From the NCBI RefSeq assembly GCF_036248255.1, contig NZ_CP109178.1, positions 1,054,001 to 1,118,000 of the forward strand: a DNA stretch of 64,000 nucleotides, read 5' to 3'. Below the pieces are notes generated by a model. The model did not search any database, was not told the DNA's origin, and was given only the letters and a program-made list of their open reading frames with translations. Below, in pieces: positions 45,426 through 55,196 of the stretch; position 1 is the first letter of the stretch, and each line of letters starts with the position of its first letter. Both the position numbers and the translations under genes were made by a program. The DNA is from Streptomyces sp. NBC_01717 (GTDB taxonomy: Bacteria; Actinomycetota; Actinomycetes; Streptomycetales; Streptomycetaceae).

Positions 45426-47599
45426 TGTCCGCCCCCGCCACGGTCGAACCCGCCCCCGTCCACGACGTGCCACCTCCGCGCGAAGAACGGCCGCGCCGGG
45501 TCGGTGCCGGAATGCTCGATCCCAAACAGCTGTGGCTCGCGCTCCCCCAGGCGCTCCGCAAGCTGAATCCGGTGACCCTGTTCCGTAATCCGGTCATGTT
45601 CGTCACCGAGGTCGGTGCCGCGCTCACCACCGGCATAGCGGTCGTCCACCCCAGTCTCTTCGGCTGGCTGATCACCGGCTGGCTGTGGCTGACGGTGGTC
45701 TTCGCCAACCTCGCCGAGGCCGTGGCCGAGAGCCGTGGCAAGGCGCAGGCCGACGCTCTGCGCGAGACCCGGCAGCAGACCACCGCATGGCGGCTCGCGG
45801 GCTGGGAGCCCGGGGCGGCGGAGGACTCCTACCTCGAAGAGGCCGTGGCCGCCTCCGAGCTCAGGCGCGGCGACATCGTGTCCGTGCCGGCCGGGGATCT
45901 GATTCCCGGTGACGGCGACGTCATCGAGGGCGCCGCCAGCGTCGACGAGTCCGCCATAACCGGTGAGTCCGCGCCGGTCATCCGCGAGTCCGGCGGCGAT
46001 CGCAGCGCCGTCACCGGAGGCACCCGGGTGCTCTCCGACCACCTGGTCGTACGGATCACCCAAGAGCCCGGAGAGAGCTTCCTGGACCGGATGATCGCCC
46101 TGGTCGAGGGCGCCAACCGGCAGAAGACCCCCAACGAGCTGGCGCTCAACCTGCTGCTGGTCATGCTGACCTTCGTCTTCTTGGTCGCGGTCGTGACGCT
46201 GCAGCCGATGGCGATCTTCTCCAAGGACGCGATGGCCGCCGCGCACGACACCGCGGCGCTGACCACGGACGGCGTCACCGCCATCGTGCTGGTCTCGCTC
46301 CTGGTCTGTCTGATTCCGACGACCATCGGTGCGCTGCTCTCGGCGATCGGCATCGCGGGCATGGACCGGCTGGTGCAGAGAAACGTACTGGCCATGTCCG
46401 GGCGGGCGGTTGAGGCCGCGGGCGACGTCAACACCCTGCTGCTCGACAAGACCGGCACGATCACCTTCGGCAACCGGCGGGCGAGCGCGTTCCTGCCGGT
46501 CGGGGCAGTCTCCATGGAGCGGCTGGCGAAGGCCTCGCTCCTTTCCAGCCTGGCCGACGAGACGCCCGAGGGTCGGTCGATCGTCGAGTACGTCCACACC
46601 GAGCACGTCTCGGTCGTCGAGGACACCCGTTCCGCGAACGGCGCCGAGTGGGTGCCGTTCACCGCCGCCACCCGCATGTCCGGGGTCGACCTCCCCAACG
46701 GTCAGCGGCTACGCAAGGGCGCCGCGGCGTCGATCGCGGCATGGGTGCGCGAGCAGGGTGGGAAGGTGCCCATCGCGCTGGACGCCACCGTGGATCGCGT
46801 CTCCGCGTCCGGCGGTACGCCGCTGGCCGTGGCGGAGTCGAGGAGTGACGGCACGGCCGAGGTACTCGGCGTCGTCCACCTCAAGGACGTCGTCAAACCG
46901 GGCCTGCGCGAACGCTTCGACGAGCTGCGCCGCATGGGCATCCGTACGGTGATGATCACCGGTGACAACCCGGTGACAGCTCGGGCGATCGCCGAGGAAG
47001 CGGGTGTCGACGACTTCCTGGCCGAGGCGACCCCCGAGGACAAGCTGGCGCTGATCAAGCGCGAGCAGGCCGGCGGCCATCTCATCGCCATGACGGGCGA
47101 CGGTACGAACGACGCGCCGGCACTCGCGCAGGCGGACGTCGGCGTGGCGATGAACACCGGTACGTCGGCTGCCAAGGAGGCCGGCAACATGGTCGACCTC
47201 GACTCCGACCCCACGAAGATCATCGAGATCGTCGAGATCGGCAAGCAACTCCTCATCACCCGGGGTGCGTTGACGACGTTTTCGATCGCCAACGACATCG
47301 CCAAGTACTTCGCGATCCTGCCCGCGATGTTCGCGGCGGTGTACCCGGGGCTCGACCGGCTCAACATCATGGATCTGCACTCGCCGCTGTCCGCGATCCT
47401 CTCTGCCGTCATCTTCAACGCGGTGGTCATCGTGGCGCTGATCCCGCTCGCCCTGCGCGGCGTGCGCTACCGGCCCTCCTCCGCCTCCACCCTGCTCACC
47501 CGCAACCTGTGGATCTACGGACTCGGCGGCGTGATCGTCCCGTTCCTGGCCATCAAGTTCATCGACTTCGCCCTCGTCCAGTTCATCCCGGGGATCTGA
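45425..47599 (+). CDS. kdpB: Potassium-transporting P-type ATPase subunit KdpB (Kdp2)
   Basis: 724 aa. TGES is at 179-182, the phosphorylation site [12 protein letters not shown] is at Asp341, and the hinge motifs [20 protein letters not shown] and [20 protein letters not shown] are present. Relative to the Kdp1 KdpB it has a short insertion in the helix 3-4 region (around 263-283, [18 protein letters not shown]). Catalytic residues are intact, so ATP-driven transport is expected. Here kdpB comes first after kdpF rather than after kdpA. Confidence 0.97.
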   Translation: MSAPATVEPAPVHDVPPPREERPRRVGAGMLDPKQLWLALPQALRKLNPVTLFRNPVMFVTEVGAALTTGIAVVHPSLFGWLITGWLWLTVVFANLAEAVAESRGKAQADALRETRQQTTAWRLAGWEPGAAEDSYLEEAVAASELRRGDIVSVPAGDLIPGDGDVIEGAASVDESAITGESAPVIRESGGDRSAVTGGTRVLSDHLVVRITQEPGESFLDRMIALVEGANRQKTPNELALNLLLVMLTFVFLVAVVTLQPMAIFSKDAMAAAHDTAALTTDGVTAIVLVSLLVCLIPTTIGALLSAIGIAGMDRLVQRNVLAMSGRAVEAAGDVNTLLLDKTGTITFGNRRASAFLPVGAVSMERLAKASLLSSLADETPEGRSIVEYVHTEHVSVVEDTRSANGAEWVPFTAATRMSGVDLPNGQRLRKGAAASIAAWVREQGGKVPIALDATVDRVSASGGTPLAVAESRSDGTAEVLGVVHLKDVVKPGLRERFDELRRMGIRTVMITGDNPVTARAIAEEAGVDDFLAEATPEDKLALIKREQAGGHLIAMTGDGTNDAPALAQADVGVAMNTGTSAAKEAGNMVDLDSDPTKIIEIVEIGKQLLITRGALTTFSIANDIAKYFAILPAMFAAVYPGLDRLNIMDLHSPLSAILSAVIFNAVVIVALIPLALRGVRYRPSSASTLLTRNLWIYGLGGVIVPFLAIKFIDFALVQFIPGI

Positions 47600-47601
47600 C
47601 C

Positions 47602-48462
47602 ATGACACGCATCCCACACTGGCTCGCCCAGCACATCGCAGCGTTGCGGGTGGTCCTCGTGCTGACTCTCCTGACCGGCCTGGCCTATCCGCTGGCCATG
47701 GTGGCGGCAGCCCAGGTCCCAGGTCTCGGCGGCACGTCGGAAGTGACCGGCGCGGACGGCAGACCGGCCGGATCCTCGCTGATCGGCCAGACGTTCACCG
47801 ACGCCAGGGGCAACCCCGTCAAGCAGTACTTCCAGTCCCGGCCCTCCAACGCCGGTACGGGATACGACGCCACGGCGTCCGGCGCCGGCAACCAGGGCCC
47901 CGAGTCCGTCGTCGACACCAAGGACAAGCCGAGCCTGCTCACCCTGGTGTGCGGGCGGAGCAAGGCGGTCGGCGACCTCGAAGGCGTCGACGGCTCACGC
48001 CCCTACTGCACGGACGACGGCGTGGGCGCGGTCCTCGGCGTCTTCTACGACGGCGGTACGAGCGGACGTGCCACCCAGGCCGTAAGCCTCAACCAGGCCT
48101 GCCCGGCCAAGCCGTTCCTCACCTCGTACAAGGGAGTTCGCGTCACATGCGCGAAGCCCGGCGCGGACTACAGCCACGCTGTGACCGTCCCCGTGCGCGG
48201 CAACGCCCCGGCGGACCCTGTCGTCCCCGCCGACGCGGTCACCGCGAGCGGAAGCGGCCTCGACCCGCACATCAGCCCTGCGTACGCGACGCTCCAGGCA
48301 CCGCGGATCGCTCGTGAGCGCGGAGCGAGCGTGGCCGGCGTACGCAAGCTGATCGAGAAGTACACCACCGGCCGCGCGCTCGGCGTGCTCGGGGAGCGCG
48401 GCGTCAATGTCGTCGAGCTCAACATCGCCCTCGACCGTACGTATCCGAAGCAGGGAGCCTGA
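47602..48462 (+). CDS. kdpC: KdpC subunit (Kdp2), enlarged with a cysteine-containing insertion
   Basis: 286 aa, against 209 and 224 aa for the other two KdpC here. The N-terminal helix (VVLVLTLLTGLAYPLAMVAA) and family blocks (SSLIGQTFTDARGNPVKQYF, QSRPSNAGTGYDATASGAGN, PADAVTASGSGLDPHISPAY, LGERGVNVVELNIAL) are normal. Between them, about residues 97-205, lies extra sequence with four cysteines (117, 136, 167, 183), for example LLTLVCGRSKAVGDLEGVDG. The insertion is in the extracytoplasmic domain, where disulfides could form. kdpC begins two bases after kdpB. Confidence 0.93.
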   Translation: MTRIPHWLAQHIAALRVVLVLTLLTGLAYPLAMVAAAQVPGLGGTSEVTGADGRPAGSSLIGQTFTDARGNPVKQYFQSRPSNAGTGYDATASGAGNQGPESVVDTKDKPSLLTLVCGRSKAVGDLEGVDGSRPYCTDDGVGAVLGVFYDGGTSGRATQAVSLNQACPAKPFLTSYKGVRVTCAKPGADYSHAVTVPVRGNAPADPVVPADAVTASGSGLDPHISPAYATLQAPRIARERGASVAGVRKLIEKYTTGRALGVLGERGVNVVELNIALDRTYPKQGA

Positions 48463-48464
48463 TC

Positions 48465-50114
48465 ATGGCGGCCTGGATCCAGGCATCGCTCGTCCTCGCC
48501 GTGGTCGTGGGGCTGCACGTCCCGCTCGGCGACTACATGGCCCGCGTCCTCGACGGCGGGAAGCACTGGCGGGGAGAGAGAACCCTCTACCGCGTCTGCG
48601 GAATCGACCCGGACAAGGAGCAGACCTGGCGGCACTACCTCACCGCCCTGATCGCCTTCTCCGTCATGAGCATCGCGGCGCTCTTCGCCCTCTTCACCCT
48701 TCAGGGAAAGCTTCCCTGGTCGACGGGGCACGAGGGCATGCCGTGGCGGCTCGCGCTGCACACCGCCGTCTCCTTCACGACGAACACCAGCTGGCAGAAC
48801 TACGCGGGCGAGTCGACCACCGGGCATCTCGCCGTCATGGCGGGCCTGGGTGTCCAGGCGTTCGCGTCGGCGGCGGTCGGCATCTGTGTGGCCCTCGCCC
48901 TGGTCCGGGGCCTGGTCCGGCGGTCCACGGACGACCTCGGCAACTTCTGGGTCGACCTGCTGCGCACGATCTTCCGCGTCCTGGTGCCGATCGCGGTCGT
49001 CGGCGGCCTGATCCTGATGGCCGGCGGTGTCGTCCAGAGCCTCGGCGCCGGACACACCTTCACCACGGTCACGGGTGGCAAGCAGACGATCCTCGAGGGA
49101 CCTGTCGGCTCCTGGGAACCGATCAAGCTGTTCACCGGTGACGGCGGCGGTGTCTTCAACGCCAACAGCGCCCACCCCTTCGAGAACCCGAGCGCCTGGA
49201 CCAACGCCTTCGAGATCGTGCTGATGCTGCTCATCCCGACGGCCTGCATCCGCATGTTCGGCCGGATGATCGGCAGCCTGAAGCAGAGCTGGACCCTGCT
49301 CACCGTCGTCGGCATCCTCTTCGGCCTGCTCCTCGCGGCCGGCACGCTGGCCCAGACCGCGCACACCGGCACGGTCACGCAGGCGGTCGGCGGACAGTAC
49401 GAGGGCACGGAGACCCGGTTCGGCATCCCCGGCTCCACCCTGTTCGGCGTGAGCGCCACGGGCTCGGCGGACGGCGCGGCGAACTCCTCGTACGACAGTT
49501 TCTCCAGCCTGGGCGGCGGAGTGCTGTTGTCCGCGATGATGCTCGGCGAGATCGCGCCAGGCGGCACGGGCAGCGGGCTGTACGGCCTGATCGTGGTCGT
49601 GCTCGTGGCCGTCTTCATCGGCGGGCTGATGGTCGGCCGTACGCCCGAATACCTGCGCAAGCGGATCGGGTACGGGGAGATGCGCTGGGTCGTCGTGTAC
49701 GCGCTGATCCCGCCCACGGTGATCCTCGCCTGCACGGGTATCGCGCTCGCCTTCGGCGATGGCGGGACCTCGATGGGCAACCCGGGAGCGCACGGCCTGA
49801 CCGAGCTCATCTACGCCTACACCAGCAACACCAACAGCAACGGCAGCGCGATGGCGGGCTTCAACGGCGCGACCGACTTCCACAACCTGCTGATGGTGTT
49901 CGCGATGCTGGCCGGCCGCTACCTCCCGATGGCCTGCGTCCTGGCCCTGGCCGGACGCCTCGCCAAGCAGCAACCGGGCGTCGTCACAGTCGGCACGCTG
50001 CGCGCGCAGGGCGTCAACTTCGTCGTCCTGGCCACTGCGGCGGCCGTCATCCTGGCGCTGCTCAACTTCCTCCCGGCGCTGTCCCTCGGCCCCATCGCCG
50101 ACGGACTGCTGTAG
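48465..50114 (+). CDS. kdpA: KdpA subunit (Kdp2) with non-canonical selectivity filters
   Basis: 549 aa from ATG 48465, two bases after kdpC. Overall KdpA fold and landmarks are clear ([74 protein letters not shown]). The filter segments differ from the usual residues: TNTSWQ (106-111; usual TNTNWQ), TGDGGGV (224-230; usual GTNGGGF), GSADGAAN (333-340; usual TSCGAVN) and NSNGSAMAG (457-465; usual NNNGSAFAG). It is the last gene of the operon, order F-B-C-A. Ion selectivity may be altered. Confidence 0.95.
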   Translation: MAAWIQASLVLAVVVGLHVPLGDYMARVLDGGKHWRGERTLYRVCGIDPDKEQTWRHYLTALIAFSVMSIAALFALFTLQGKLPWSTGHEGMPWRLALHTAVSFTTNTSWQNYAGESTTGHLAVMAGLGVQAFASAAVGICVALALVRGLVRRSTDDLGNFWVDLLRTIFRVLVPIAVVGGLILMAGGVVQSLGAGHTFTTVTGGKQTILEGPVGSWEPIKLFTGDGGGVFNANSAHPFENPSAWTNAFEIVLMLLIPTACIRMFGRMIGSLKQSWTLLTVVGILFGLLLAAGTLAQTAHTGTVTQAVGGQYEGTETRFGIPGSTLFGVSATGSADGAANSSYDSFSSLGGGVLLSAMMLGEIAPGGTGSGLYGLIVVVLVAVFIGGLMVGRTPEYLRKRIGYGEMRWVVVYALIPPTVILACTGIALAFGDGGTSMGNPGAHGLTELIYAYTSNTNSNGSAMAGFNGATDFHNLLMVFAMLAGRYLPMACVLALAGRLAKQQPGVVTVGTLRAQGVNFVVLATAAAVILALLNFLPALSLGPIADGLL

Positions 50115-50122
50115 CGGCCCGA

Positions 50123-50163
50123 GTACCGGCTGAGCCTGCGATCGTCACAGACTCAGCCGGTAC
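50123..50163 (+). terminator. 12-bp hairpin terminator of the Kdp2 operon
   Basis: GTACCGGCTGAG (50123-50134) pairs exactly with CTCAGCCGGTAC (50152-50163), nine bases after the kdpA stop. It lies between converging genes. Confidence 0.75.
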
Positions 50164-50310
50164 GGCACGACACACACGGCGACGTCGGTACCGGCGTCGC
50201 CGACTCACAGTGCTCGGACTTCTGCTGCTGGTCGAGCCCACCGCGCCCTTCACACGAACTGCGGACCGGTCGCGTGGTCGCAGCACCGGTGGCGGCGAAA
50301 GCGGCAGACC

Positions 50311-52239
50311 TCATCCCCGCCTGTCCGTCGGATGCGGCTGCACCCCAGTCATGAGGATGTCCAGGCCACGCCGTGTCGTCGCCAGCACGACGCGATCGCC
50401 CGCACGCAGCACCCGCCCGTGCGACGGGCGCCAGTCGAAGCCGGGTCGGCGTAACCGGATGCCGGTGAGGGTATCCGTCGAGGACGGCGTGGGCTGGGCC
50501 AAGGCCGAACCGACGGCCAGGACCCGCCACTCGTGTTCCCGGAACGCCTGGTGGATCGAGCGTCCTTCGAGCTCCGGATGCCCGGCCACGTCCACCACGG
50601 TGAACAGCAGCGAGCCGCGCTCGACCGGCATCACCCCCAGAACATGACGGCCCATCATCGCGGCGGCGAAGGACGGTGCGGCGAGCGCCGAGACACTGCG
50701 GCTGCGAGTGGGGGCCTGAGGGTAGGAGGCGCGCAGGGTGCGCTGGACAGTGGCCGCGAAGTCGTCGTCGTACAGCCGCATCACCACTCGCACACTCGGG
50801 GTGGTCTCGCGTGCGGCCATCACGATGTCGAGGTTCTCGCTGTCGTCGCGGGTGAGCACCAGCAGCGACTTGCTGTGCCGGATGCGCGCCCGGTCGAGGA
50901 CACCTGGCGCTCCGGCGTCCTCCAGAACCAGCGGTACGTCGAGTTCGCGGGCGAGGGCGACGCCGCGCGCGTGCGGGTCCCGTTCGACGGCCACGACCTT
51001 GTGGTCGGTGGTGCACAGCTGAGCGAGCACACGGGTGCCGATCTTTCCGAGACCGACCACGACGATGTGGTCGGTGAGGTCGTCGGCGGGCGGGAGACCG
51101 ACGGAGGCGGTCCGGAACGCCTCGGTGGCGTTCATGGTCGCGGCCACGACGAGCGGGAGCACGGCGAGTCCGACGAAGCCCGCGAACAGTTGCAGCACCC
51201 GGCGGGCCGCCGTCTCGTCGGTGGCCGGATCACCCATGGTGAAGATGTCCAGCAAGGGCAGGTAGACGTTCTTCCACCAAGGGTGCTCATGCGCGAACAA
51301 CGCCGTGGCGACCGTGAGCGCAACGACGATCGCGGCCAGCGCGCCGAAGACGGCGATGACCTCGCGGGAGAGGAAGACCCTCCACGGCAGATGCGCGAGC
51401 CGCGCCCTCAGCCAGCCGCCGACGCGGGCACGCCGCTCCCGGGCGGCCGGCTCGGGCGCGTGGTGGTGGGTGACCTCTTCGAGCATCAGCCGGCCGTGTG
51501 TGAACTGCCGGTGGTAGGCCGTGCGGGTGTCCGGCAGCAGCTGGGTGCCGTCGTCGCCCGGTGTCTCGGGGCTGTCGTCGCTCGCCGGGTCGTCCCGGTG
51601 CGCGCCGGAGAGCACGGCCAGTGTGGCCAGATCGGTCGACCGGGGCGGCGCGCCCGCGGCTCGTACGACACCGCGGAACACCTTGCCCTCGACCTGCAGG
51701 GTGTGGCCGTAGCCCACCGCGGCTGCGGCCACCAGCTCCGGCACGGCGGTGTCGGCGTCGGACAGCACCGTGGTCGACATGTCCGGCCGGGGATCGTCGT
51801 CGCTTCCGGCCCTGGCCTCGGCGGCCGCGCGGTCCAGGAGGCGTTCCAGATGGCGTCCGCGCTCGCGGTTGAACATGCGGATGACCAGGCGTATGGAGGG
51901 GTTGAGGCCTCGGGCCAGCAACGCCGCGGTCACGTTGACCTGGTCGTCGGCGTAGGTCAGCGCGAGGGCCGCGGCACGCTGTACGCCCGCGGCCCGCAGG
52001 GTCTGTTCGTCCAGGTGTGCCGCCACCAGCAGCTCGATGGGCGAGTGCGGGTCGCGGTGCAGCGCGGCGATCTCGGCGCCGTGCGCGTCCCTTCGTGACG
52101 GCAGTACGACGGTGACGGCCTCGCCGCACACGGCGTCCAGTTCGGTGGCGAGCCGACGCGCGAGCCCGTCGTCGCCGCAGATCACCATGTGCTCGGAGCG
52201 GGCACCGAGTCCCGTTTGAAGATGAAGAGTTGACGTCAC
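50311..52239 (-). CDS. Double-RCK (TrkA-N) channel-like membrane protein
   Basis: 642 aa from GTG 52239 (weak ribosome site; ATG at 52188 is an alternative). An N-terminal TrkA-N/RCK domain (MVICGDDGLARRLATELDAV) is followed by a linker. Two membrane helices come next (about 293-315 EVIAVFGALAAIVVALTVAT and about 349-371) with a pore-loop position between them, LLDIFTMGDPA. A second RCK domain follows with an intact Rossmann motif (HIVVVGLGKIGTRVLAQ, from 391). Classic K+ channels have TxGYG in the loop; here TMGDP. It lies on the same strand downstream of kdpD at 52389. Confidence 0.85.
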   Translation of the reverse strand: MTSTLHLQTGLGARSEHMVICGDDGLARRLATELDAVCGEAVTVVLPSRRDAHGAEIAALHRDPHSPIELLVAAHLDEQTLRAAGVQRAAALALTYADDQVNVTAALLARGLNPSIRLVIRMFNRERGRHLERLLDRAAAEARAGSDDDPRPDMSTTVLSDADTAVPELVAAAAVGYGHTLQVEGKVFRGVVRAAGAPPRSTDLATLAVLSGAHRDDPASDDSPETPGDDGTQLLPDTRTAYHRQFTHGRLMLEEVTHHHAPEPAARERRARVGGWLRARLAHLPWRVFLSREVIAVFGALAAIVVALTVATALFAHEHPWWKNVYLPLLDIFTMGDPATDETAARRVLQLFAGFVGLAVLPLVVAATMNATEAFRTASVGLPPADDLTDHIVVVGLGKIGTRVLAQLCTTDHKVVAVERDPHARGVALARELDVPLVLEDAGAPGVLDRARIRHSKSLLVLTRDDSENLDIVMAARETTPSVRVVMRLYDDDFAATVQRTLRASYPQAPTRSRSVSALAAPSFAAAMMGRHVLGVMPVERGSLLFTVVDVAGHPELEGRSIHQAFREHEWRVLAVGSALAQPTPSSTDTLTGIRLRRPGFDWRPSHGRVLRAGDRVVLATTRRGLDILMTGVQPHPTDRRG

Positions 52240-52388
52240 ATCAGTCAGGAACGACAGAGCAGACGTGCCCGGTTCCGAGCGACCGAGCGGTTCGGCGTCA
52301 ACATTCCGTATGCGCCCGTCGGCGGTGTGGACGTGTCTGGCGTACAGCGGGCCGGGGCCGCCCGTGCCGACCGGGTTTCAGCCGTCCT

Positions 52389-54959
52389 TCAGCGAGCCCA
52401 CCGCCCTCCTACGCTCTGCGTACCACCGCGGTGCTCGGCCCGCTCGGCGAACGGCAGGGACAGCACCATGGTCAGGCCCCCGCCGGGAGTGTCCTCCGGG
52501 GTGAGGGTGCCGTCCATCGCCTCGGTCAGACCCCGGGAGAGGGCCAGGCCCAGACCGAGTCCGGTGGTGTTGTCGGTGTCGCCGAGGCGCTGGAAGGGTT
52601 CGAAGAGGCGGTCGCGGTCGGTGGACGGGAGACCGGGACCCCGGTCGACGACGCGCAGTTCGACGCGGCCTGCGTGGGTGCTGGCGGTCAGCAGCACCTT
52701 GTGCCCGGCCGGACTGTGACGGGCGGCGTTACCCGCGAGGTTGGCGATCACCCGCTCCAGCAAGGGCGGGTCGGCCAGCACGGCCGGAACCTCCTCCAGG
52801 TCCCCCACCTCGACCTCAGGGGTGTCCGCCAGCGCCGCCGGCAGGATCTCCTCGATCGTGGTGGCGCGCAGGTTCAGGGCGAGCGCCCCTGCCTGCAGTC
52901 GGCTGAGGTCGAGCAGGTTCTCCACCAGTCGGTTCAGCTTGGCCATCGACTCGTCGGCAGTGGCGAGGAGCTCGCCCCGGTCCTCGTCGGAGAACTCCAC
53001 GTCACGGCTGCGCAGCGAGGAGACGGCTGCCCAGCCGGCAGCGAGTGGGGTGCGCAGGTCGTGACCGACCGCCCGCAGCAGCGCCGTACGCATCCTGTCG
53101 GCGGCCTTGACCGGTTCGACCTCGGCAGCGGCCTCGGCGAGCCGGGCCCGTTCGACGGCGGCGCCCACGTGCGCCGCGAAGGCGGCCAGGACGCGCCGTT
53201 CGGAGGACGGGAGGGGGCGGCCGCGCAGCACCAGGAAGGCGCCGGGTCCCGCGGGTACAGCCGTCACGTCGTCCCCTCCGGGCGGCTCGTCCACCAGCTC
53301 CGCCGAGTCCATGCCGAAGGTCTCGCGGGTGCGTTCCACCAGCGCCGGGATCGTCGCGCCGCCGCGCACGATGGTGCCCGCGAGGGACGACATGGTCTCC
53401 GCCTCGGCGGTGGCACGCGCCGAGCGCCGTGACAGACGCAGGGAACGATCGACGACAGCAGCCACTATGGCGGCCACCACCGCGAAGACCGCCAGCGCCA
53501 GCAAGGCATTCGGATCGTTCAGCGTGAATTGCCCGATCGGCGGGATGAACCAGTAGTTGAGCAGCAGGGACGCCGTCACGGATGCGATCACCGCCGACGC
53601 GACCCCACCTATGCAGGCCACCCCCACCACTGCGAGCAGGAAGAGCAGGGCCTCGCTGGTGAGGTTGAATCTGTCCCGGGCTGCGCCCAGATCCAACAGG
53701 AGGGTGAGCGCCACCGGCAGCAGCAGGCCGGCGACCGGGCCCGCGATCCGTCGTGCGGTCGACAGAGTACGTCTGCGCGAGGGCAGCAGCGTGCCGCGCC
53801 CGGCGCGTTCGTGCGTGACCGTGTGGATGTCGATGTCGCCGGAGAGTTCGACAACCGTCTCACCGGTGCCGCGTCCGGTGACGAAGCGTTCGAGGCGGCC
53901 CCGGCGGCTGGTGCCGAGAACGAGCTGGGTGGCGTTCTCGGCACGCGCGAACTCCACCAGGGCGGTGGCGACGTCATCGCCGACCACGGAGTGGTAGCTG
54001 CCGCCGAGGTCCTCGATCAGCCGCCGCTGCCGGACCAGGGAAGCGTGCGAGGTGCCCGCGGCGAGCCCGTCGCTGCGCGTGACGTGGACTGCGAGCAGGT
54101 CACCGCCGGCCGACCGGTCGGCGATGCGGGCGGCCCGCCGGATGAGGGTGCCGCCCTCGGGGCCGCCGGTCAGCGCGACCACGACCCGCTCCCGAATCTC
54201 CCAGACCCCACCGATGCCGTGCTCGGAGCGGTACGACTGAAGCGCCTCGTCGACGCGGTCGGCCACCCACAGCAGGGCGAGCTGACGCAACGCCGTCAGA
54301 TTTCCGGGTCGGAAGTAGTTGGCGAGCGCCGCGTCGACCTTCGCGGGCGCATAGATGTTGCCGTGCGCCATCCGGCGGCGAAGCCCTTCGGGCGGCATGT
54401 CCACCAGCTCGATCTGATGGGCTCTGCGGACGACCTCATCGGGCACCGTCTCGTGCTGCGGCACCCTGGTGATCTTCTCGACGACGTCGTTGAGGGATTC
54501 GAGGTGCTGGATGTTGAGCGCGCTGATGACATCGATCCCTGCTGCGAGCAGCTCCTCGATGTCCTGCCAGCGCTTGGGGTTGCGGCCGCCGCCAGGGACG
54601 TTGCTGTGGGCGAACTCGTCGATAATCGCGACCTTCGGGCGGCGCGCGAGGACCGCAGCGAGGTCCATCTCCGTGAACTCGCCGCCGTGGTAAGAGCACG
54701 AGGCTCGCTCGACGACTTCCAGGCCGTCGAGCATCGCCTCCGTGCCGGGGCGCCCGTGGCACTCGACGAACCCCACGACGACATCGGCGCCGCGTGCCGC
54801 CCTGCGCCGCGCCTCATCGAGCATGCGGTAGGTCTTGCCCACCCCCGGGGCGGCCCCGAGGTAGACCTTCAGACGTCCGGGACGTACATCACCGCCACCG
54901 GTCCGTACCTCACCCGCGCCGGTCCATGCGCCACTCATGTTGGCCCGTACGTCACTCAT
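52389..54959 (-). CDS. kdpD: Sensor histidine kinase KdpD (orphan copy)
   Basis: 856 aa from ATG 54959. Order: KdpD N-terminal ATPase-like domain with Walker A LGAAPGVGKTYRMLDEA (35-43), EFTEMDLAAVLARRPKVAII and DVISALNIQHLESLNDVV; a USP domain (VVVALTGGPEGGTLIRRAAR); four membrane helices (AGLLLPVALTLLLDLGA and following); a GAF-like region; and a kinase core with the phospho-acceptor in GHDLRTPLAAG (about residue 633), N box NLAGNAARHSPAG and GLGLGLALS. It senses K+ limitation or turgor. No kdpE is adjacent; the channel-like gene follows 149 bases later. Confidence 0.95.
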   Translation of the reverse strand: MSDVRANMSGAWTGAGEVRTGGGDVRPGRLKVYLGAAPGVGKTYRMLDEARRRAARGADVVVGFVECHGRPGTEAMLDGLEVVERASCSYHGGEFTEMDLAAVLARRPKVAIIDEFAHSNVPGGGRNPKRWQDIEELLAAGIDVISALNIQHLESLNDVVEKITRVPQHETVPDEVVRRAHQIELVDMPPEGLRRRMAHGNIYAPAKVDAALANYFRPGNLTALRQLALLWVADRVDEALQSYRSEHGIGGVWEIRERVVVALTGGPEGGTLIRRAARIADRSAGGDLLAVHVTRSDGLAAGTSHASLVRQRRLIEDLGGSYHSVVGDDVATALVEFARAENATQLVLGTSRRGRLERFVTGRGTGETVVELSGDIDIHTVTHERAGRGTLLPSRRRTLSTARRIAGPVAGLLLPVALTLLLDLGAARDRFNLTSEALLFLLAVVGVACIGGVASAVIASVTASLLLNYWFIPPIGQFTLNDPNALLALAVFAVVAAIVAAVVDRSLRLSRRSARATAEAETMSSLAGTIVRGGATIPALVERTRETFGMDSAELVDEPPGGDDVTAVPAGPGAFLVLRGRPLPSSERRVLAAFAAHVGAAVERARLAEAAAEVEPVKAADRMRTALLRAVGHDLRTPLAAGWAAVSSLRSRDVEFSDEDRGELLATADESMAKLNRLVENLLDLSRLQAGALALNLRATTIEEILPAALADTPEVEVGDLEEVPAVLADPPLLERVIANLAGNAARHSPAGHKVLLTASTHAGRVELRVVDRGPGLPSTDRDRLFEPFQRLGDTDNTTGLGLGLALSRGLTEAMDGTLTPEDTPGGGLTMVLSLPFAERAEHRGGTQSVGGRWAR

Positions 54960-54998
54960 TGCAGCCGACGTGCTCCGCTCACTGGCGTTCAACTCCCC

Positions 54999-55021
54999 GG
55001 AGGGAAGGGTTCCTTCCCTCC
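54999..55021 (-). promoter_or_regulatory. Perfect 10-bp hairpin upstream of the orphan kdpD
   Basis: GGAGGGAAGG (54999-55008) and CCTTCCCTCC (55012-55021) are exact inverted copies with a three-base loop, 40 bases before the kdpD ATG. It lies in the divergent region with the antiporter gene and could act in the kdpD leader or as a protein-binding site. Confidence 0.45.
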
Positions 55022-55196
55022 TACCGAAGCGCTTGTACGAGTCGCCCGGCGGGCCCCTTGACGCAACCTTGGCGCCGGTCACGTGGACGTTGACACCACT
55101 TTGACGAGCCCTGGACCGATAGGGTGAAGGTGGTGCGCCGGGAAGTCTGGTCGGCAGGGAGCCACAAGGTCTCCTTCTCATGACCAAGGGAACGGC

